Notes: a model not told the origin generated them from the sequence alone. Shown: positions 7,071 through 16,711, numbered from the stretch's first letter. The stretch: 29,129 nucleotides of DNA from Deltaproteobacteria bacterium (GCA_019310195.1 JAFDET010000006.1:1-29129), one strand, 5' to 3'. Numbers and translations: made by a program.

Positions 7071-8278
7071 CAGTCGACTCCGTCGGTTCCCGGGGCGGCG
7101 CTGCCTTCGGCGCGGGCTGTGGACGCAGCGGCTGCCGAGGCAGGCTCCACGCCGACGGGGCGCCGCCCCGGGTCCGATTGTGGGTTTCGCGTTCCGGGCG
7201 CGACCAGTGCCCGGCATTCCTCGACGATGTCCCGCGCCGCCTGCGGCCGCGCCAGCTCGCGGGCGCGGCGGCCCATCTCCGCGAGCCGCTCCGGCTCGGC
7301 CAGCAGCGCGCCCAGCGCATCCCCCAGGATCTTGCCGTCCAGGGTGTGCGGGTCCAGCAGCCGCGCCGCCCCGGCGCGATCCAGGGAGCGCGCGTTGGCG
7401 GTCTGGTGGTCGTCGGCGGCGTGCGGGTAGGGCACCAGCAGCGCCGGCAGGCCCGCCAGCGCCAGCTCGGCCACGGTGATGGCGCCGGCCCGGCACAGCG
7501 CCAGGTCGGCCCAGCGGTAGCGGCGCGGCATGTCCGGGTCGAAGGCGAAGACGTCGGCGCGGATGCCGGCGCCGGCGTAGGCCTCGGCCACGCGCGCCCG
7601 GTCGGCCTCGCCGGTCTGGTGGGCGACCTCGATCGCGCCGGGGTCCAGGGAGGGCAGGGCGGCCAGCAGCGCGTCGTTGATCTGTCGCGCGCCCTGGCTT
7701 CCGCCGAAGACCAGGAGCCGCACGGGAGGCGCCGGGAGGCGCCGGGGCTCGGGCGACGCGAAGGCCTCCACCAGCGCCCGCCGCAGCGGTGCGCCGAGCA
7801 TGCGCACGGTCTCCGCGCGGAAGGCGGGCGCCGCGTCGTCGAAGGCCAGGAATACCCGCTTCGCGAAGCGCCCTGTCATGCGGTTGGCGCGTCCAGGGAT
7901 CGCGTTGGGCTCGACCAGGGCCAGGGGCGTGCGCCGGCTGGCCGCGGCGGCCACGGCCGGGACGGCCGCGTAGCCGCCCACCGACAGCACGATCTGGGGA
8001 TCGAATCGGCGCAGCACGCCGTGCGCCGCCAGGGCGCCGCGAGCCACGTCCCAGAGTCCGCGCAGCCGACCCAGCGGGCCGCGGCCCATCACCTGGCTTG
8101 CGGGCAGGGTTTCCAGGTCGAAGCCCGCCGCGGGGACGAGGCGCCCCTCCAGCCCGTGCCGGCCGCCCACGCACAGCACCCGGTCGCCGCACTCGGCGAT
8201 GCGCTCCGCCAGGGCCAGTGCCAGGGTGACGTGCCCTCCGGTTCCGCCGCCGGCGACGATCCAGCGCACGCGGCTCAT
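7070..8278 (-). CDS. murG: Undecaprenyl-PP-MurNAc-pentapeptide GlcNAc transferase MurG
   Basis: MurG adds GlcNAc to lipid I to make lipid II at the cytoplasmic face of the inner membrane. The GT-B fold is shown by GGGTGGHV at residues 10-17, LSVGGYAAVPAVAAA in the N-domain, VFGGSQGARQIND in the linker region, and the donor-binding CRAGAITVAELALAG with HQTANA in the C-domain. At 402 residues it is about 40 longer than usual. The excess is a Pro/Ala/Ser-rich C-terminal tail of about 43 residues after RALV, probably disordered. Its ATG overlaps the ftsW stop by four bases and its stop overlaps the murC start by one. Confidence 0.97.
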   Translation of the reverse strand: MSRVRWIVAGGGTGGHVTLALALAERIAECGDRVLCVGGRHGLEGRLVPAAGFDLETLPASQVMGRGPLGRLRGLWDVARGALAAHGVLRRFDPQIVLSVGGYAAVPAVAAAASRRTPLALVEPNAIPGRANRMTGRFAKRVFLAFDDAAPAFRAETVRMLGAPLRRALVEAFASPEPRRLPAPPVRLLVFGGSQGARQINDALLAALPSLDPGAIEVAHQTGEADRARVAEAYAGAGIRADVFAFDPDMPRRYRWADLALCRAGAITVAELALAGLPALLVPYPHAADDHQTANARSLDRAGAARLLDPHTLDGKILGDALGALLAEPERLAEMGRRARELARPQAARDIVEECRALVAPGTRNPQSDPGRRPVGVEPASAAAASTARAEGSAAPGTDGVD

Positions 8279-9420
8279 CGCCGGAACCTCTCGGCCGGCG
8301 CCGGCGCCTGGTTCGCTACGGCGATCAGCAGGCCCGCGGCAAAGAAGGCGGCCATGATCGCCGTGCGGCCATAGGACACGAAGGGCAGGGGCAAGCCCTT
8401 GGGCGGGATGCTGCCCGTTACCACCGCCACGTTGAGGGCGGCCGGAAGCGCCACGACCAGGGTGGCGCCGAAACCCACCAGCAGCGCGAAGCGGTCGCGT
8501 GCATTGCGTGCGATCTGGAGCCCGGCCAGCACGAAGGCGACGAAAGCGCCCAGCACCACCAGCACGCCCAGCAGGCCGGCCTCTTCGGCGATCACGGACA
8601 GGATGAAGTCCGTGTGGGCCTCCGGCAGGTAGAAGAGCTTCTGGCGCCCGTCGCCGATGCCCACACCGGTCAAACCGCCGCGGGCGAAGCCCACGAACGA
8701 CTGCACGAGCTGGAATCCCTCGTCGTTGGCTCGCGCCCAGGGATCCAGGAATCCGGTCAGCCGGTTCCACGCGTAGGTCTGGGTGGCCACGTAGGCGCTG
8801 ATGCCCGCACCGCCCAGCAGTGCGGGCATGGCGAAGACCCGCACCGGGGCCCCCGCCACGAACAGGATCGCGCCCGCCAGCAGCAGCAGCACCACGGCGT
8901 TGCCCAGGTCGGGCTGTGCGACCAGCAACGCAGCGGGAATCAGGGCCAGCAAGGTCGGCGCCCACAGCCGCGCGGGCGAGTTGGGCCGGCCGTCTCCGCG
9001 CGCCACCAGGGCGGCCACCGCCAGCACGGTCGCCAGCTTGGCGGCTTCGGCGGGCTGGAAGCGCAGCCCCAGCCCCGGTACCTCCAGCCAACGCTGAGCA
9101 CCGTTCACCGTGACGCCGAAGAAGAGCGTCGCAACGAGCAGCACCACCGTGACCAGCCACATGGGCAGCGCCAGCCGCCGCCACAGCACCAGGGGCAGGC
9201 GCGAGACGGCCAGGCCGCCGAGCGCGCCCAGGATCAGCGCCGCCGCGTGACGCAGGAAGTGCGGCGAGGCACCGAGCACCCCCTCGCTGGCCATGGGCGC
9301 CGTCGTGCTGTGGATCATCACCAGGCTGCACCCGGTGAGCAGAGCCACCGCCGTCACCAGGGCGGCGTCCGGGGCCGGGCCGATGCCCGAGCGCGCCTGT
9401 TCGACGCTCTCGCCGGTCAT
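8275..9420 (-). CDS. ftsW: Lipid II polymerase FtsW (SEDS family)
   Basis: FtsW is the SEDS-family septal peptidoglycan glycosyltransferase that works with FtsI. From the ATG overlapping the murD stop (ATGA) it has 381 residues, dominated by about ten hydrophobic segments. Family marks include GAQRWLEVPGLGLRFQPAE, where FQPSE is usual, and the periplasmic loop with DPWARANDEGFQLVQS. AHTDFILSVIAEEAGLLG and the C-terminal LPFVSYGRTAIM (usually SYGGSS) follow. RodA is the paralogous alternative, but the location between murD and murG argues for FtsW. Upstream in-frame starts inside murD are not supported. Confidence 0.96.
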   Translation of the reverse strand: MTGESVEQARSGIGPAPDAALVTAVALLTGCSLVMIHSTTAPMASEGVLGASPHFLRHAAALILGALGGLAVSRLPLVLWRRLALPMWLVTVVLLVATLFFGVTVNGAQRWLEVPGLGLRFQPAEAAKLATVLAVAALVARGDGRPNSPARLWAPTLLALIPAALLVAQPDLGNAVVLLLLAGAILFVAGAPVRVFAMPALLGGAGISAYVATQTYAWNRLTGFLDPWARANDEGFQLVQSFVGFARGGLTGVGIGDGRQKLFYLPEAHTDFILSVIAEEAGLLGVLVVLGAFVAFVLAGLQIARNARDRFALLVGFGATLVVALPAALNVAVVTGSIPPKGLPLPFVSYGRTAIMAAFFAAGLLIAVANQAPAPAERFRR

Positions 9421-10748
9421 CGCCCGCTTCCGGTCAGGTTCGCCACGGCGCGGCGGAAGTGTTCGCCGCGTTCCTCGAAGCTGCGGAACTGGTCGAAGCT
9501 GGCGCACGCCGGCGACAGCAGCACCACGTCCCCGGGCTCCGCCAGCTGCGCGGCTCGGCGTACCGCCGCCTCGACGTCGCCGACGCGCTCGCTGGCGACG
9601 GCGTCACCCAGCGCGCGCTCCAAGCTCGTGGAGGCTTCGCCCACCAGCAGGGCCGTGCGCACCCGGCCTCGTGCGGCGTCGGCCAACGGCGTGAAGTCCA
9701 GCCCCTTGTCGCGTCCGCCGGCGATCCAGACGATGGGCGCGCTGAAGCGTTGCAGGGCCGCGCAGGCGGCGCCCGGGTTGGTGGCCTTGGAGTCGTTCAC
9801 GAAATGGACTCCGTCCACCAGACCCACGGGCTCGCAGCGGTGCGGCAGCAAGTGGAAGTCGGCCAGCCCGGCCGCAGCGCGCCGGGGGTCCGCACCGAGG
9901 GCGGCGCTGGCGGCCAGGGCGGCGGCCGCGTTGAGGCGATCGGCGCCGCCCAGGTCCGAGCCGTCGAGCGGGGCGCGCAGCTCGCGCCCGTCGTCGCGCA
10001 GGACGATGGATCCCGCATCGAGCCAGGCGCCGCGCTCGTAGGGGCCGCTGCGGCCGAATGCGAATACGCGACCGGCGCAGCGCTCGGCCAGCGACCAGAC
10101 GGCGGGATCGTCGCGGAACAGGATCGCCGCGTCCTCGGCGGTCTGGTTGGCGAGAATCCGTGCCTTGGCAGCCCGGTACGCCTCGAAGCTGCCGTGGCGG
10201 TCCAGGTGGTCCGGCGACAGGTTCAGGATCACCGCCACCCGCGGCGCGAAGCGCTGGGTGGTCTCGAGCTGGAAGGACGAGACCTCGATCACGGCGGCGT
10301 CCAAGGGCCGGCCGACCAGCTCCAGGGCCGGGCGGCCCAGGTTGCCCGCGGCCTCCGCGCGCAGCCCGCAGGCGCGCAGCATGGCTTCCACGAGGCAGGT
10401 CACCGTCGACTTCCCGTTGGTGCCGGTGACCGCCACGATCGGCGCCGCCAGGAAGTGACCCGCCAGCTCCACGTCGCCTGCCACCTCCCGGGCCCGCTCG
10501 GCGTAGCGCGCCGGCGGAACGCCCGGGCTCGGAACCACCAGGTCGAAGTCGGCGGGGTCGGGCAGCGGGCTGCCGCAGCGCAGGTCGACGGCGGCTTCGA
10601 TGGAGTCCAGGCCGGGGAGCGCGTCGGCGGCGCGCTCGTCGGCCGCCACCACGGAAGCGCCGCGCGCCGCGCAGAACGCGGCCGCGCTGCGGCCCGAGAT
10701 CCCGAGCCCCAGTACCAGCACCTTGCGTCCGGAGAGTTCCATGCTCAT
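9417..10748 (-). CDS. murD: UDP-N-acetylmuramoylalanine-D-glutamate ligase MurD
   Basis: MurD adds D-Glu to UDP-MurNAc-L-Ala with ATP in the cytoplasm. The 443-residue product has the N-terminal nucleotide-sugar-binding VLVLGLGISGRSAA, the ATP loop GTNGKST at residues 109-115, and the central LNLSPDHLDRHG. FVNDSKATNPGA and IAGGRDKGLDF in the C-terminal domain are specific to MurD among Mur ligases. The first two possible ATGs are two codons apart; the outer one overlaps the mraY stop (ATGA) and is chosen. Its end overlaps the ftsW start by four bases. Confidence 0.97.
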   Translation of the reverse strand: MSMELSGRKVLVLGLGISGRSAAAFCAARGASVVAADERAADALPGLDSIEAAVDLRCGSPLPDPADFDLVVPSPGVPPARYAERAREVAGDVELAGHFLAAPIVAVTGTNGKSTVTCLVEAMLRACGLRAEAAGNLGRPALELVGRPLDAAVIEVSSFQLETTQRFAPRVAVILNLSPDHLDRHGSFEAYRAAKARILANQTAEDAAILFRDDPAVWSLAERCAGRVFAFGRSGPYERGAWLDAGSIVLRDDGRELRAPLDGSDLGGADRLNAAAALAASAALGADPRRAAAGLADFHLLPHRCEPVGLVDGVHFVNDSKATNPGAACAALQRFSAPIVWIAGGRDKGLDFTPLADAARGRVRTALLVGEASTSLERALGDAVASERVGDVEAAVRRAAQLAEPGDVVLLSPACASFDQFRSFEERGEHFRRAVANLTGSGR

Positions 10749-11818
10749 CGCAGCTTCAAGGACGACAGCGCGACCAGCGCGAGCACGATCGAGACGATCC
10801 AGAAGCGGACCACGATCTGCTGCTCGGGCCAGCCCAGCTGTTCGAAGTGGTGGTGGATGGGCGCCATCAGGAAGACGCGCTTCCCGGTGAGCTTGAACCA
10901 GAGGACCTGGATCATCACCGACAGCGCTTCCACGACGAAGATGCCGCCGATCAGGCCCAGCAGGATCTCCTGGCGGATGACGACGGCGATGGTGCCCAGG
11001 GCGCCGCCCAGCGCCAGCGCGCCGACGTCACCCATGAACAGCTGCGCGGGGTAGGTGTTGAACCACAGGAAGCCCAGGCCCCCGCCCAGCAGCGCGCCGC
11101 AGAAGATGGCGAGCTGTCCGCTTCCCGGTACACCCTTGATGCCCAGGTACTCGGAGATGCCAGCGTGCCCGGCGCAGTATGCCAGGCCCATGAATGCGCC
11201 GGCCGCGATCATCACGGGTCCGATTGCCAGTCCGTCGAGGCCGTCGGTCAGGTTCACGGCGTTGCTGGCGCCGACGATGATGAAGACGGCGATGGGGATG
11301 TAGAGGAGCCCCATGTTCGGGTTGAAATCCTTGATGAACGGAACAGCCAACTCCTTGTCGAAGCTCGGGTCCAGATAGATGGCTACGGCGACCGCCAGCG
11401 CGATCAGGGTCTGCCAGAACATCTTCCAGCGACCGGCGAGTCCGGCGCTGCTTCCCTGGGTGACTTTGCGGTAGTCGTCGACGAAGCCCAGGATCCCGTA
11501 GCCCACGGTCACGCCCAGGACGATCCAGACCATCCGGTTGTCGAGGTCGGACCACAGCAGCACCGACACGACCAGCGAGAGCAGGATCAGCAGGCCGCCC
11601 ATGGTCGGCGTGCCGGCCTTGTCCTGATGGGCCGGGCCGATCTCGCGAATCGGCTGACCCACCCGCAGGCTGGCCAGCTTGCGGATCAGCGGCGGCCCCA
11701 GCACGAAGGCGAGGAAGAGGGCGGTCAGCGTCGCCGCGCCGGTGCGGAAGGTGATGTAGCGGACGACGTTGAACGCTCCGAGGTCGGAAGACAGCGGGTA
11801 GAGGAGGTGATAGATCAC
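10745..11818 (-). CDS. mraY: Phospho-MurNAc-pentapeptide transferase MraY
   Basis: MraY transfers phospho-MurNAc-pentapeptide to undecaprenyl phosphate to form lipid I in the inner membrane. The 357-residue polytopic protein begins MIYHLLYPLSSDLGAFNVVRY, a typical MraY start encoded here from GTG. Conserved catalytic and substrate regions are KAGTPTMGG near residue 67, FVDDYRKV with Asp114/Asp115, NLTDGLDGLA at 189-198, and GDVGALALGG. The MraY-specific HHHFEQLGWPE lies near the C-terminus. The GTG overlaps the murF stop by four bases and the stop overlaps the murD start. Among the most certain calls in the window. Confidence 0.98.
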   Translation of the reverse strand: MIYHLLYPLSSDLGAFNVVRYITFRTGAATLTALFLAFVLGPPLIRKLASLRVGQPIREIGPAHQDKAGTPTMGGLLILLSLVVSVLLWSDLDNRMVWIVLGVTVGYGILGFVDDYRKVTQGSSAGLAGRWKMFWQTLIALAVAVAIYLDPSFDKELAVPFIKDFNPNMGLLYIPIAVFIIVGASNAVNLTDGLDGLAIGPVMIAAGAFMGLAYCAGHAGISEYLGIKGVPGSGQLAIFCGALLGGGLGFLWFNTYPAQLFMGDVGALALGGALGTIAVVIRQEILLGLIGGIFVVEALSVMIQVLWFKLTGKRVFLMAPIHHHFEQLGWPEQQIVVRFWIVSIVLALVALSSLKLR

Positions 11819-13203
11819 GGGGCTTCCTCCTCCAGGGCCTGCACGACGCGCTCCATCTGCATGGAGCGCGATCCCTTCACCAGCACCCAGTCGTCGGCAC
11901 TCACCAGGCTGCGCACGCGCCGGACGGCCGCCTCGTGAGAGCCCTCGACGTGGATGCGCTCCGCCGCGAGGCCCTCGTCGCGTGCGCCGCCGGCCACGTC
12001 GTCGGCGTGCTCACCCAGGGCGATGACGAAGTCGATGCCCAGCCGGGTCGCGAGCATCCCGGCGCCGCGATGGGCGCGCCGAGACTCGGCGCCCAGCTCG
12101 CCCATGTCGCCCAGCACCGCCACGGCCCGGTGCCCGCCCTTGAGCTGCGCCAGGCTGCGCAGGGCCGCCTCCATGGACTGGGGATTGGCGTTGTAGCTGT
12201 CGTCGATCACGCGCAGCCCGTCGGACAGGGCGCGAGACTCCATGCGGCCCCGGATCGGCCGATAGGCGGCCAGCCCTTCCGTCACCTGCTCGAGCGTGGC
12301 GCCGGCGCCCTGCGCGGCCGCCGCGGCGGCCAGGGCGTTCGGGATCGTGGTGTCGCCGAGTCCCGCTACCTGGACCTGGCAGGCGCCCTGGGGTGTGTGC
12401 AGTGTGAAGCGGTGGCCCTGATCGCCCAGCGAGGTCACGTCCTCGGCGCGTACGTCGGCGTTGGCCGCCAGGCCGAACAGGACCACGCGGGCGTGGGTGC
12501 GCGCCGCCTGGCCGAGCGCGCGCGGGTCGTCGGCGTTGACCACCGCCACTCCGTCCTCGGGAAGGGCCGCCAGCAGGTCGCCCTTCTCGGCGGCGATCTC
12601 GTCCTGCGATCCCAGGTGCTCGAGGTGGGCCGTCCCCACGTTGGTGATCACGCCGACGTCGGGTCGTGCGATCTCGGCCAGCGGCGCGATCTCGCCGCGG
12701 TGGTTCATTCCGATCTCCACGACGGCGACGACGTGCTCCGGCGTTCGCTCCAGCAAGGTGAGCGGAAGCCCGTACTGGTTGTTCAGGTTGCCGCGGTTGC
12801 GCAGGCAGGGTCCGATGCGCTCCAGGATCGCCGCGCACATCTCCTTGGTCGTCGTCTTGCCGTTGCTGCCGGTGACGGCGACCAGCGGGCCGTGGAAGCT
12901 GCGCCGGTGACCGGCCGCCAAGGCGCCGAGGGCGTGGGTGCTGTCGTCCGCGGCGATCCACAGCGGCGCGCCGGTCGGTGCGCTGCGGCCGCGCTCCACC
13001 AGCAGTCCGGCGGCGCCGGCCTCGAGGGCCCGATCCAGGTAGTCGTGGGCGTCGTGCACCGGGCCGCGAACCGCCACGAAGAGGGCGCTCTTCGCCAGCG
13101 TCCGCGTGTCGATGGAGACGCCGTCGAAGACGACGCCGGCGTCGCCGTGCAGGTCGCCGCCGCACCAGTCCCGCGCCTCGCCGGCCGTGAAGCGCGCGCT
13201 CAT
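11815..13203 (-). CDS. murF: UDP-MurNAc-tripeptide D-Ala-D-Ala ligase MurF
   Basis: MurF adds the D-Ala-D-Ala dipeptide to UDP-MurNAc-tripeptide with ATP. The 462-residue protein contains the N-terminal SIDTRTLAKSALFVAVRG, the ATP loop GSNGKTTTK at residues 112-120, and NRGNLNNQYGLPLTLL, which is diagnostic for MurF. EIGMNHRGEIAPLAEIARP and the C-terminal IDDSYNANPQSMEAAL follow. Its substrate D-Ala-D-Ala must be supplied by a ligase encoded elsewhere, because no ddl is in this window. Four-base overlaps join it to murE and mraY. Confidence 0.98.
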   Translation of the reverse strand: MSARFTAGEARDWCGGDLHGDAGVVFDGVSIDTRTLAKSALFVAVRGPVHDAHDYLDRALEAGAAGLLVERGRSAPTGAPLWIAADDSTHALGALAAGHRRSFHGPLVAVTGSNGKTTTKEMCAAILERIGPCLRNRGNLNNQYGLPLTLLERTPEHVVAVVEIGMNHRGEIAPLAEIARPDVGVITNVGTAHLEHLGSQDEIAAEKGDLLAALPEDGVAVVNADDPRALGQAARTHARVVLFGLAANADVRAEDVTSLGDQGHRFTLHTPQGACQVQVAGLGDTTIPNALAAAAAAQGAGATLEQVTEGLAAYRPIRGRMESRALSDGLRVIDDSYNANPQSMEAALRSLAQLKGGHRAVAVLGDMGELGAESRRAHRGAGMLATRLGIDFVIALGEHADDVAGGARDEGLAAERIHVEGSHEAAVRRVRSLVSADDWVLVKGSRSMQMERVVQALEEEAP

Positions 13204-14735
13204 GCCGGCTCCCGCCCTTCGAGTGCGGCGCGCGCCTCCAGGCGATCGTCGAAGGGCAGTCGCTCGCGCCCGATGATCTGGTAGTCCTCGTGCCCCTTGC
13301 CGGCGATGACCACGATGTCGTCCGGGCCCGCGCCCGCCACCGCCAGGTCGATGGCGCGGCGCCGATCGGGAATCACCACGTAGGCGCCGTCGGTCCGCGC
13401 CAGGGCCTCGGGCTCCACCTTGCGCAGGCCGCCCAGGCCGGCCTCCACGTCGTGCAGGATGGCCGCCGGATCCTCGGTGCGCGGGTTGTCGCTGGTGGCC
13501 ACCACGCAGTGGCTCGAGCGCGCGGCGGCCTCGGCCATCAGCGGTCGCTTCGCGCGATCCCGGTCGCCGCCGCAGCCGAAGACGGTTACCAGGCGGCCCC
13601 GGGTCAGCGGGCGCACCGTGCTGAGAAGCTTGTCCACCGCGTCGGGGGTGTGGGCGTAGTCGACCAGCACCGTGGGCGCGCCCGCCAGGTCGGCGCCCAC
13701 GCGCTCGATCCGGCCCGGGACCTGGGGGCAGCCGGCTGCGCCTTCGGCGATGGCTGCGATCGGCACGCCCAGGCAGTGGGCTGAGCCCGCGGCGACCAGC
13801 AGGTTCTCCAGGTTGAAGTCCCCGATCAGGGGCAGGGTCACGTCGATCTCACCGTCGGGAAGCCGCAGGCGCGCGTGGGTTTCGTGGAGCGACAGCGTCG
13901 CCTCGAGCAGGGTCACGTCGGCGCCCGCGCCGGGATCGCGCGACACGCGCAGGATCCGGGCGCCGCGCTCTTCTGCAGCGGCGGCGATGGTCGGCGCCGA
14001 GGCGTCGTCGGTGTTCACCACCGCCGTGCCCTCCGGGCGCAGAGCCTGGCGGAAGAACGCGGCCTTGGCCTCCCGGTAGGCGTCCATGGACCCGTGGAAG
14101 TCCAGGTGGTCCTGGGTCAGGTTGGTGAATGCGGCCACGTCGAAGCGGCAGCCGTCGATGCGGCCCATGGCCACGCCGTGGGAGGAGACCTCCATCACCA
14201 CGTCTTCCATGCCCTCGGTGCGCATGGCGCGCAGGGTGCGCTGCAGGTCCAGGCTCTCGGGCGTGGTATTGAGCGAGCGCTCGCGCATCTGGGCGTAGCG
14301 GATCTCGACGGTGCCGATGAGGCCGGGCCGGCGTCCCGCGGCGCGCAGCATCGACTCGATCAGGTAGGTGACGCTGGTCTTCCCGTTGGTTCCGGTCACG
14401 CCCACCAGACGCAGCTCCTGGGCCGGCTCGCCGTAGAAGCGGCAGGCCAGGGGGGCCAGGGCGCGGCGCGTGTCGGAGAGCTCGACCACCGCGGCCTCGC
14501 CGGGCTCCACGCCCTCGGGCAGCGTCTCCACGGCCAGCGCGGCGGCGCCGAGGGCCAGGGCCTGGTCCAGGAACGCGTGTCCGTCGTGGCTCTCGCCGCG
14601 CAGGGCGACGAACAGGTCGCCGGGCGTGACCCGCCGCGAGTCGTAGCCGATGCCGCGCACCACCGGATCCCCGCCGCGCACGCGTGCCGGCCCGAACTCG
14701 GGCGGCAGCTTGGCCAGCAGATCCGACAGTCGCAT
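13200..14735 (-). CDS. murE: UDP-MurNAc-L-Ala-D-Glu-meso-DAP ligase MurE
   Basis: MurE adds the third stem-peptide residue. From the ATG that shares one base with the ftsI stop it has 511 residues. The ATP loop is GTNGKTS at residues 115-121, with STDGYDSRR-like GIGYDSRRVTPGDLFVA near the N-terminus and NLTQDHLDFHG in the middle. DNPRTEDP starts at residue 416. The DNPR motif marks meso-diaminopimelate ligases, in contrast to lysine-adding enzymes, so the organism probably makes Gram-negative-type A1-gamma peptidoglycan. A longer open frame reaches back into ftsI, but conservation starts only after this ATG. Confidence 0.97.
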   Translation of the reverse strand: MRLSDLLAKLPPEFGPARVRGGDPVVRGIGYDSRRVTPGDLFVALRGESHDGHAFLDQALALGAAALAVETLPEGVEPGEAAVVELSDTRRALAPLACRFYGEPAQELRLVGVTGTNGKTSVTYLIESMLRAAGRRPGLIGTVEIRYAQMRERSLNTTPESLDLQRTLRAMRTEGMEDVVMEVSSHGVAMGRIDGCRFDVAAFTNLTQDHLDFHGSMDAYREAKAAFFRQALRPEGTAVVNTDDASAPTIAAAAEERGARILRVSRDPGAGADVTLLEATLSLHETHARLRLPDGEIDVTLPLIGDFNLENLLVAAGSAHCLGVPIAAIAEGAAGCPQVPGRIERVGADLAGAPTVLVDYAHTPDAVDKLLSTVRPLTRGRLVTVFGCGGDRDRAKRPLMAEAAARSSHCVVATSDNPRTEDPAAILHDVEAGLGGLRKVEPEALARTDGAYVVIPDRRRAIDLAVAGAGPDDIVVIAGKGHEDYQIIGRERLPFDDRLEARAALEGREPA

Positions 14736-16711
14736 CAGCCTTCTTCTCCCTCGCGCACGAAGTGGACCCGAACGCGCTTGCGGCCCCCGGCGAGGATGGT
14801 TCCCGGGTCCGGGTCCTGGTCGACGGCGAGCCCGCTTCCCACCACTTCCAGTTCGAGGGCGCTTCCCTCGGTGATGGCCTGCACCTCCGCGACCGTGAGG
14901 CCGCGCAGATCCGGCAGGAACAGGTTCTGACCGTCGCGGGTCAATATTTCGATCGCGGGCTGCGCCCGAGGGGGAGCGGGCGCGGCTGCGACGACGGCGG
15001 GTGCTCGGGCAGGCCGCCGCGGTTCGGGGCCGGGCATGAGGCCGAGCCCCGCCAGATACGTCTCGGCGACCCGCGCAAACAGCGGTGCCGCCGACCTTCC
15101 ACCGTGGTGGAAGCCGAGCTTGGCTTCGTGGAGGACGCACGCCAATACGATGCGGGGCCCGTCGGCCGGCGCCATCCCCACGAACCACGAATGGTAGCGG
15201 CTCGCGGAGTAGGTTCCCGTCTCCGGATCCAGGATCTGGGCGGTGCCGGTCTTGCCGGCGACGCGCACGTCGCGCAGCCGGGCGCGCCGGGCCGTGCCCT
15301 CGGTGCTGACCACGCCCTCGAGCATCTCGACCAGGCGGGTCGCCGTCTCGCTGGAGATCACCCGGCGCACGCGCTCGGGGCGGGTGGCGCTCCAGGCGCC
15401 GCCGGGCTGGCGCCGTGCCGCCACCAGCCGGGGCCGCACCAGGACCCCGCCGTTGGCCAGGGCGGAGGTGGCTGCGGCCATCTGGACCGCCGTCACCGAG
15501 AGTCCCTGGCCGAAGGCGACGGTGGCGTGGTCCACCGGCCGCCAGTCCCGCCAGGGACGCAGCAGGCCGGCCGACTCGAAGGGGAAGCCGCTGCCGGTGG
15601 GGCGTCCGAAGCCGAAGGCGCGCAGGATCTCGAAGTGGCGCTCAGCGCCCAGGGCTTCGGCCACCATGACGGCGCCGACGTTGCTCGAGACCCGCAAGAT
15701 GCCCTCGGGCTGGAGCGGTCCGTGGGGATGCACGTCGGTGATGGTCTTGCCGGGAACCCGGTACGTGCCGGACTGGGTCTGGAACCATTCCTCGAGCTGT
15801 ACGGCGCTCGCCTCGAGCGCGCCGGCCATCAGGAAGGCCTTGAAGGTGCTGCCCGGCTCCATGGCGTCCTGGAACGCGCGCGAGCGGGTTTGGGGGAAGT
15901 GAAGCTCGCGGAACCGGTTGGGGTCGAAGCTGGGCCGCTCGGCCAGGGCCAGGATCTCACCCGTGTGCGGATCCATCGCCACCACGATTCCGCCGTGGGC
16001 TCCGCTCTCGGCGACCGCCTCCTCGAGGGCGGTCTCGGTGGCGGCCTGGAAGCCCGCGTCCAGGGTGAGCTGCACGTCGCCGCCGGCGGCGGCCGTACGC
16101 TCGACGCCGGCGATGCCCAGCAGCTCGCCCCGGGCATCCCGCTCGACCCGGTAGATCTGGGGTGTGCCGTGCAGCCAGCGGTCTTCCTGCTGCTCGATGC
16201 CGCGCACGCCCAGCGCGTCGATGTTGGCGAAGCCCAACACCGAGGCGGCCAGCTCGCCGTGGGGATAGCGGCGCCTGGGCTCCATGGCGATCTCGATCCC
16301 CGCCAGCTCCAGCTTGCGCACGCGCTCGGCCTTCTTGGGGTCGACCCAGCGGGCGAGGAACACGAAGCGCGAGTCCCGCCGCAGGCGCGTCGCCAGGCCC
16401 CGGCGATCCATGCCCAGGGCGCGCGCCAGGGCGCGGGCCGTGGCGTCGGGGTCGCGTACCTGGCGGGGACGCGCGTAGATCGAAGGCGCGTCCACCGAGA
16501 CGGCCAGCTCGGCGCCGTCGCGGTCGACGATCAGGCCCCGTTCCGCGGCAACGCGCAGCCACGCGCCCGACTGGGCGGTGGCGCGCTCCAGGCTGCGCGG
16601 ATCCAGGGCGAGCTGGAAGGCCCGGAAACCGAGCGCGGCGAACGCGATCACCAGCACCGCCCTTGCGATCCCGATGCGACGTCTCGAGATGCGCAGGGCA
16701 GGGCTCCTCAT
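14735..16711 (-). CDS. ftsI: Peptidoglycan D,D-transpeptidase FtsI (PBP3) with a C-terminal PASTA domain
   Basis: FtsI is the septal class B penicillin-binding protein that crosslinks new peptidoglycan with FtsW. The 658-residue product has an N-terminal membrane anchor (about residues 12-33) and a dimerisation/pedestal domain with RGLIVDRDG near 58-66. The transpeptidase domain has the three active-site motifs STFK (Ser288, Lys291), SSN (342-344) and KTG (487-489). A Pro/Ala linker (about 560-585) leads to a single PASTA domain (about 596-652) containing LPDLRGLTVAEV. PASTA is common on Gram-positive division PBPs and less so on Gram-negative FtsI. The position after ftsL and the four-base overlap with it support FtsI over PBP2. 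Confidence 0.97.
   Translation of the reverse strand: MRSPALRISRRRIGIARAVLVIAFAALGFRAFQLALDPRSLERATAQSGAWLRVAAERGLIVDRDGAELAVSVDAPSIYARPRQVRDPDATARALARALGMDRRGLATRLRRDSRFVFLARWVDPKKAERVRKLELAGIEIAMEPRRRYPHGELAASVLGFANIDALGVRGIEQQEDRWLHGTPQIYRVERDARGELLGIAGVERTAAAGGDVQLTLDAGFQAATETALEEAVAESGAHGGIVVAMDPHTGEILALAERPSFDPNRFRELHFPQTRSRAFQDAMEPGSTFKAFLMAGALEASAVQLEEWFQTQSGTYRVPGKTITDVHPHGPLQPEGILRVSSNVGAVMVAEALGAERHFEILRAFGFGRPTGSGFPFESAGLLRPWRDWRPVDHATVAFGQGLSVTAVQMAAATSALANGGVLVRPRLVAARRQPGGAWSATRPERVRRVISSETATRLVEMLEGVVSTEGTARRARLRDVRVAGKTGTAQILDPETGTYSASRYHSWFVGMAPADGPRIVLACVLHEAKLGFHHGGRSAAPLFARVAETYLAGLGLMPGPEPRRPARAPAVVAAAPAPPRAQPAIEILTRDGQNLFLPDLRGLTVAEVQAITEGSALELEVVGSGLAVDQDPDPGTILAGGRKRVRVHFVREGEEG

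Noticed and set aside
9459..11054. 531-codon plus-strand frame opposite murD and mraY
   Set aside because: Antisense shadow without motifs; the opposite strand has firm Mur ligase and MraY motifs.
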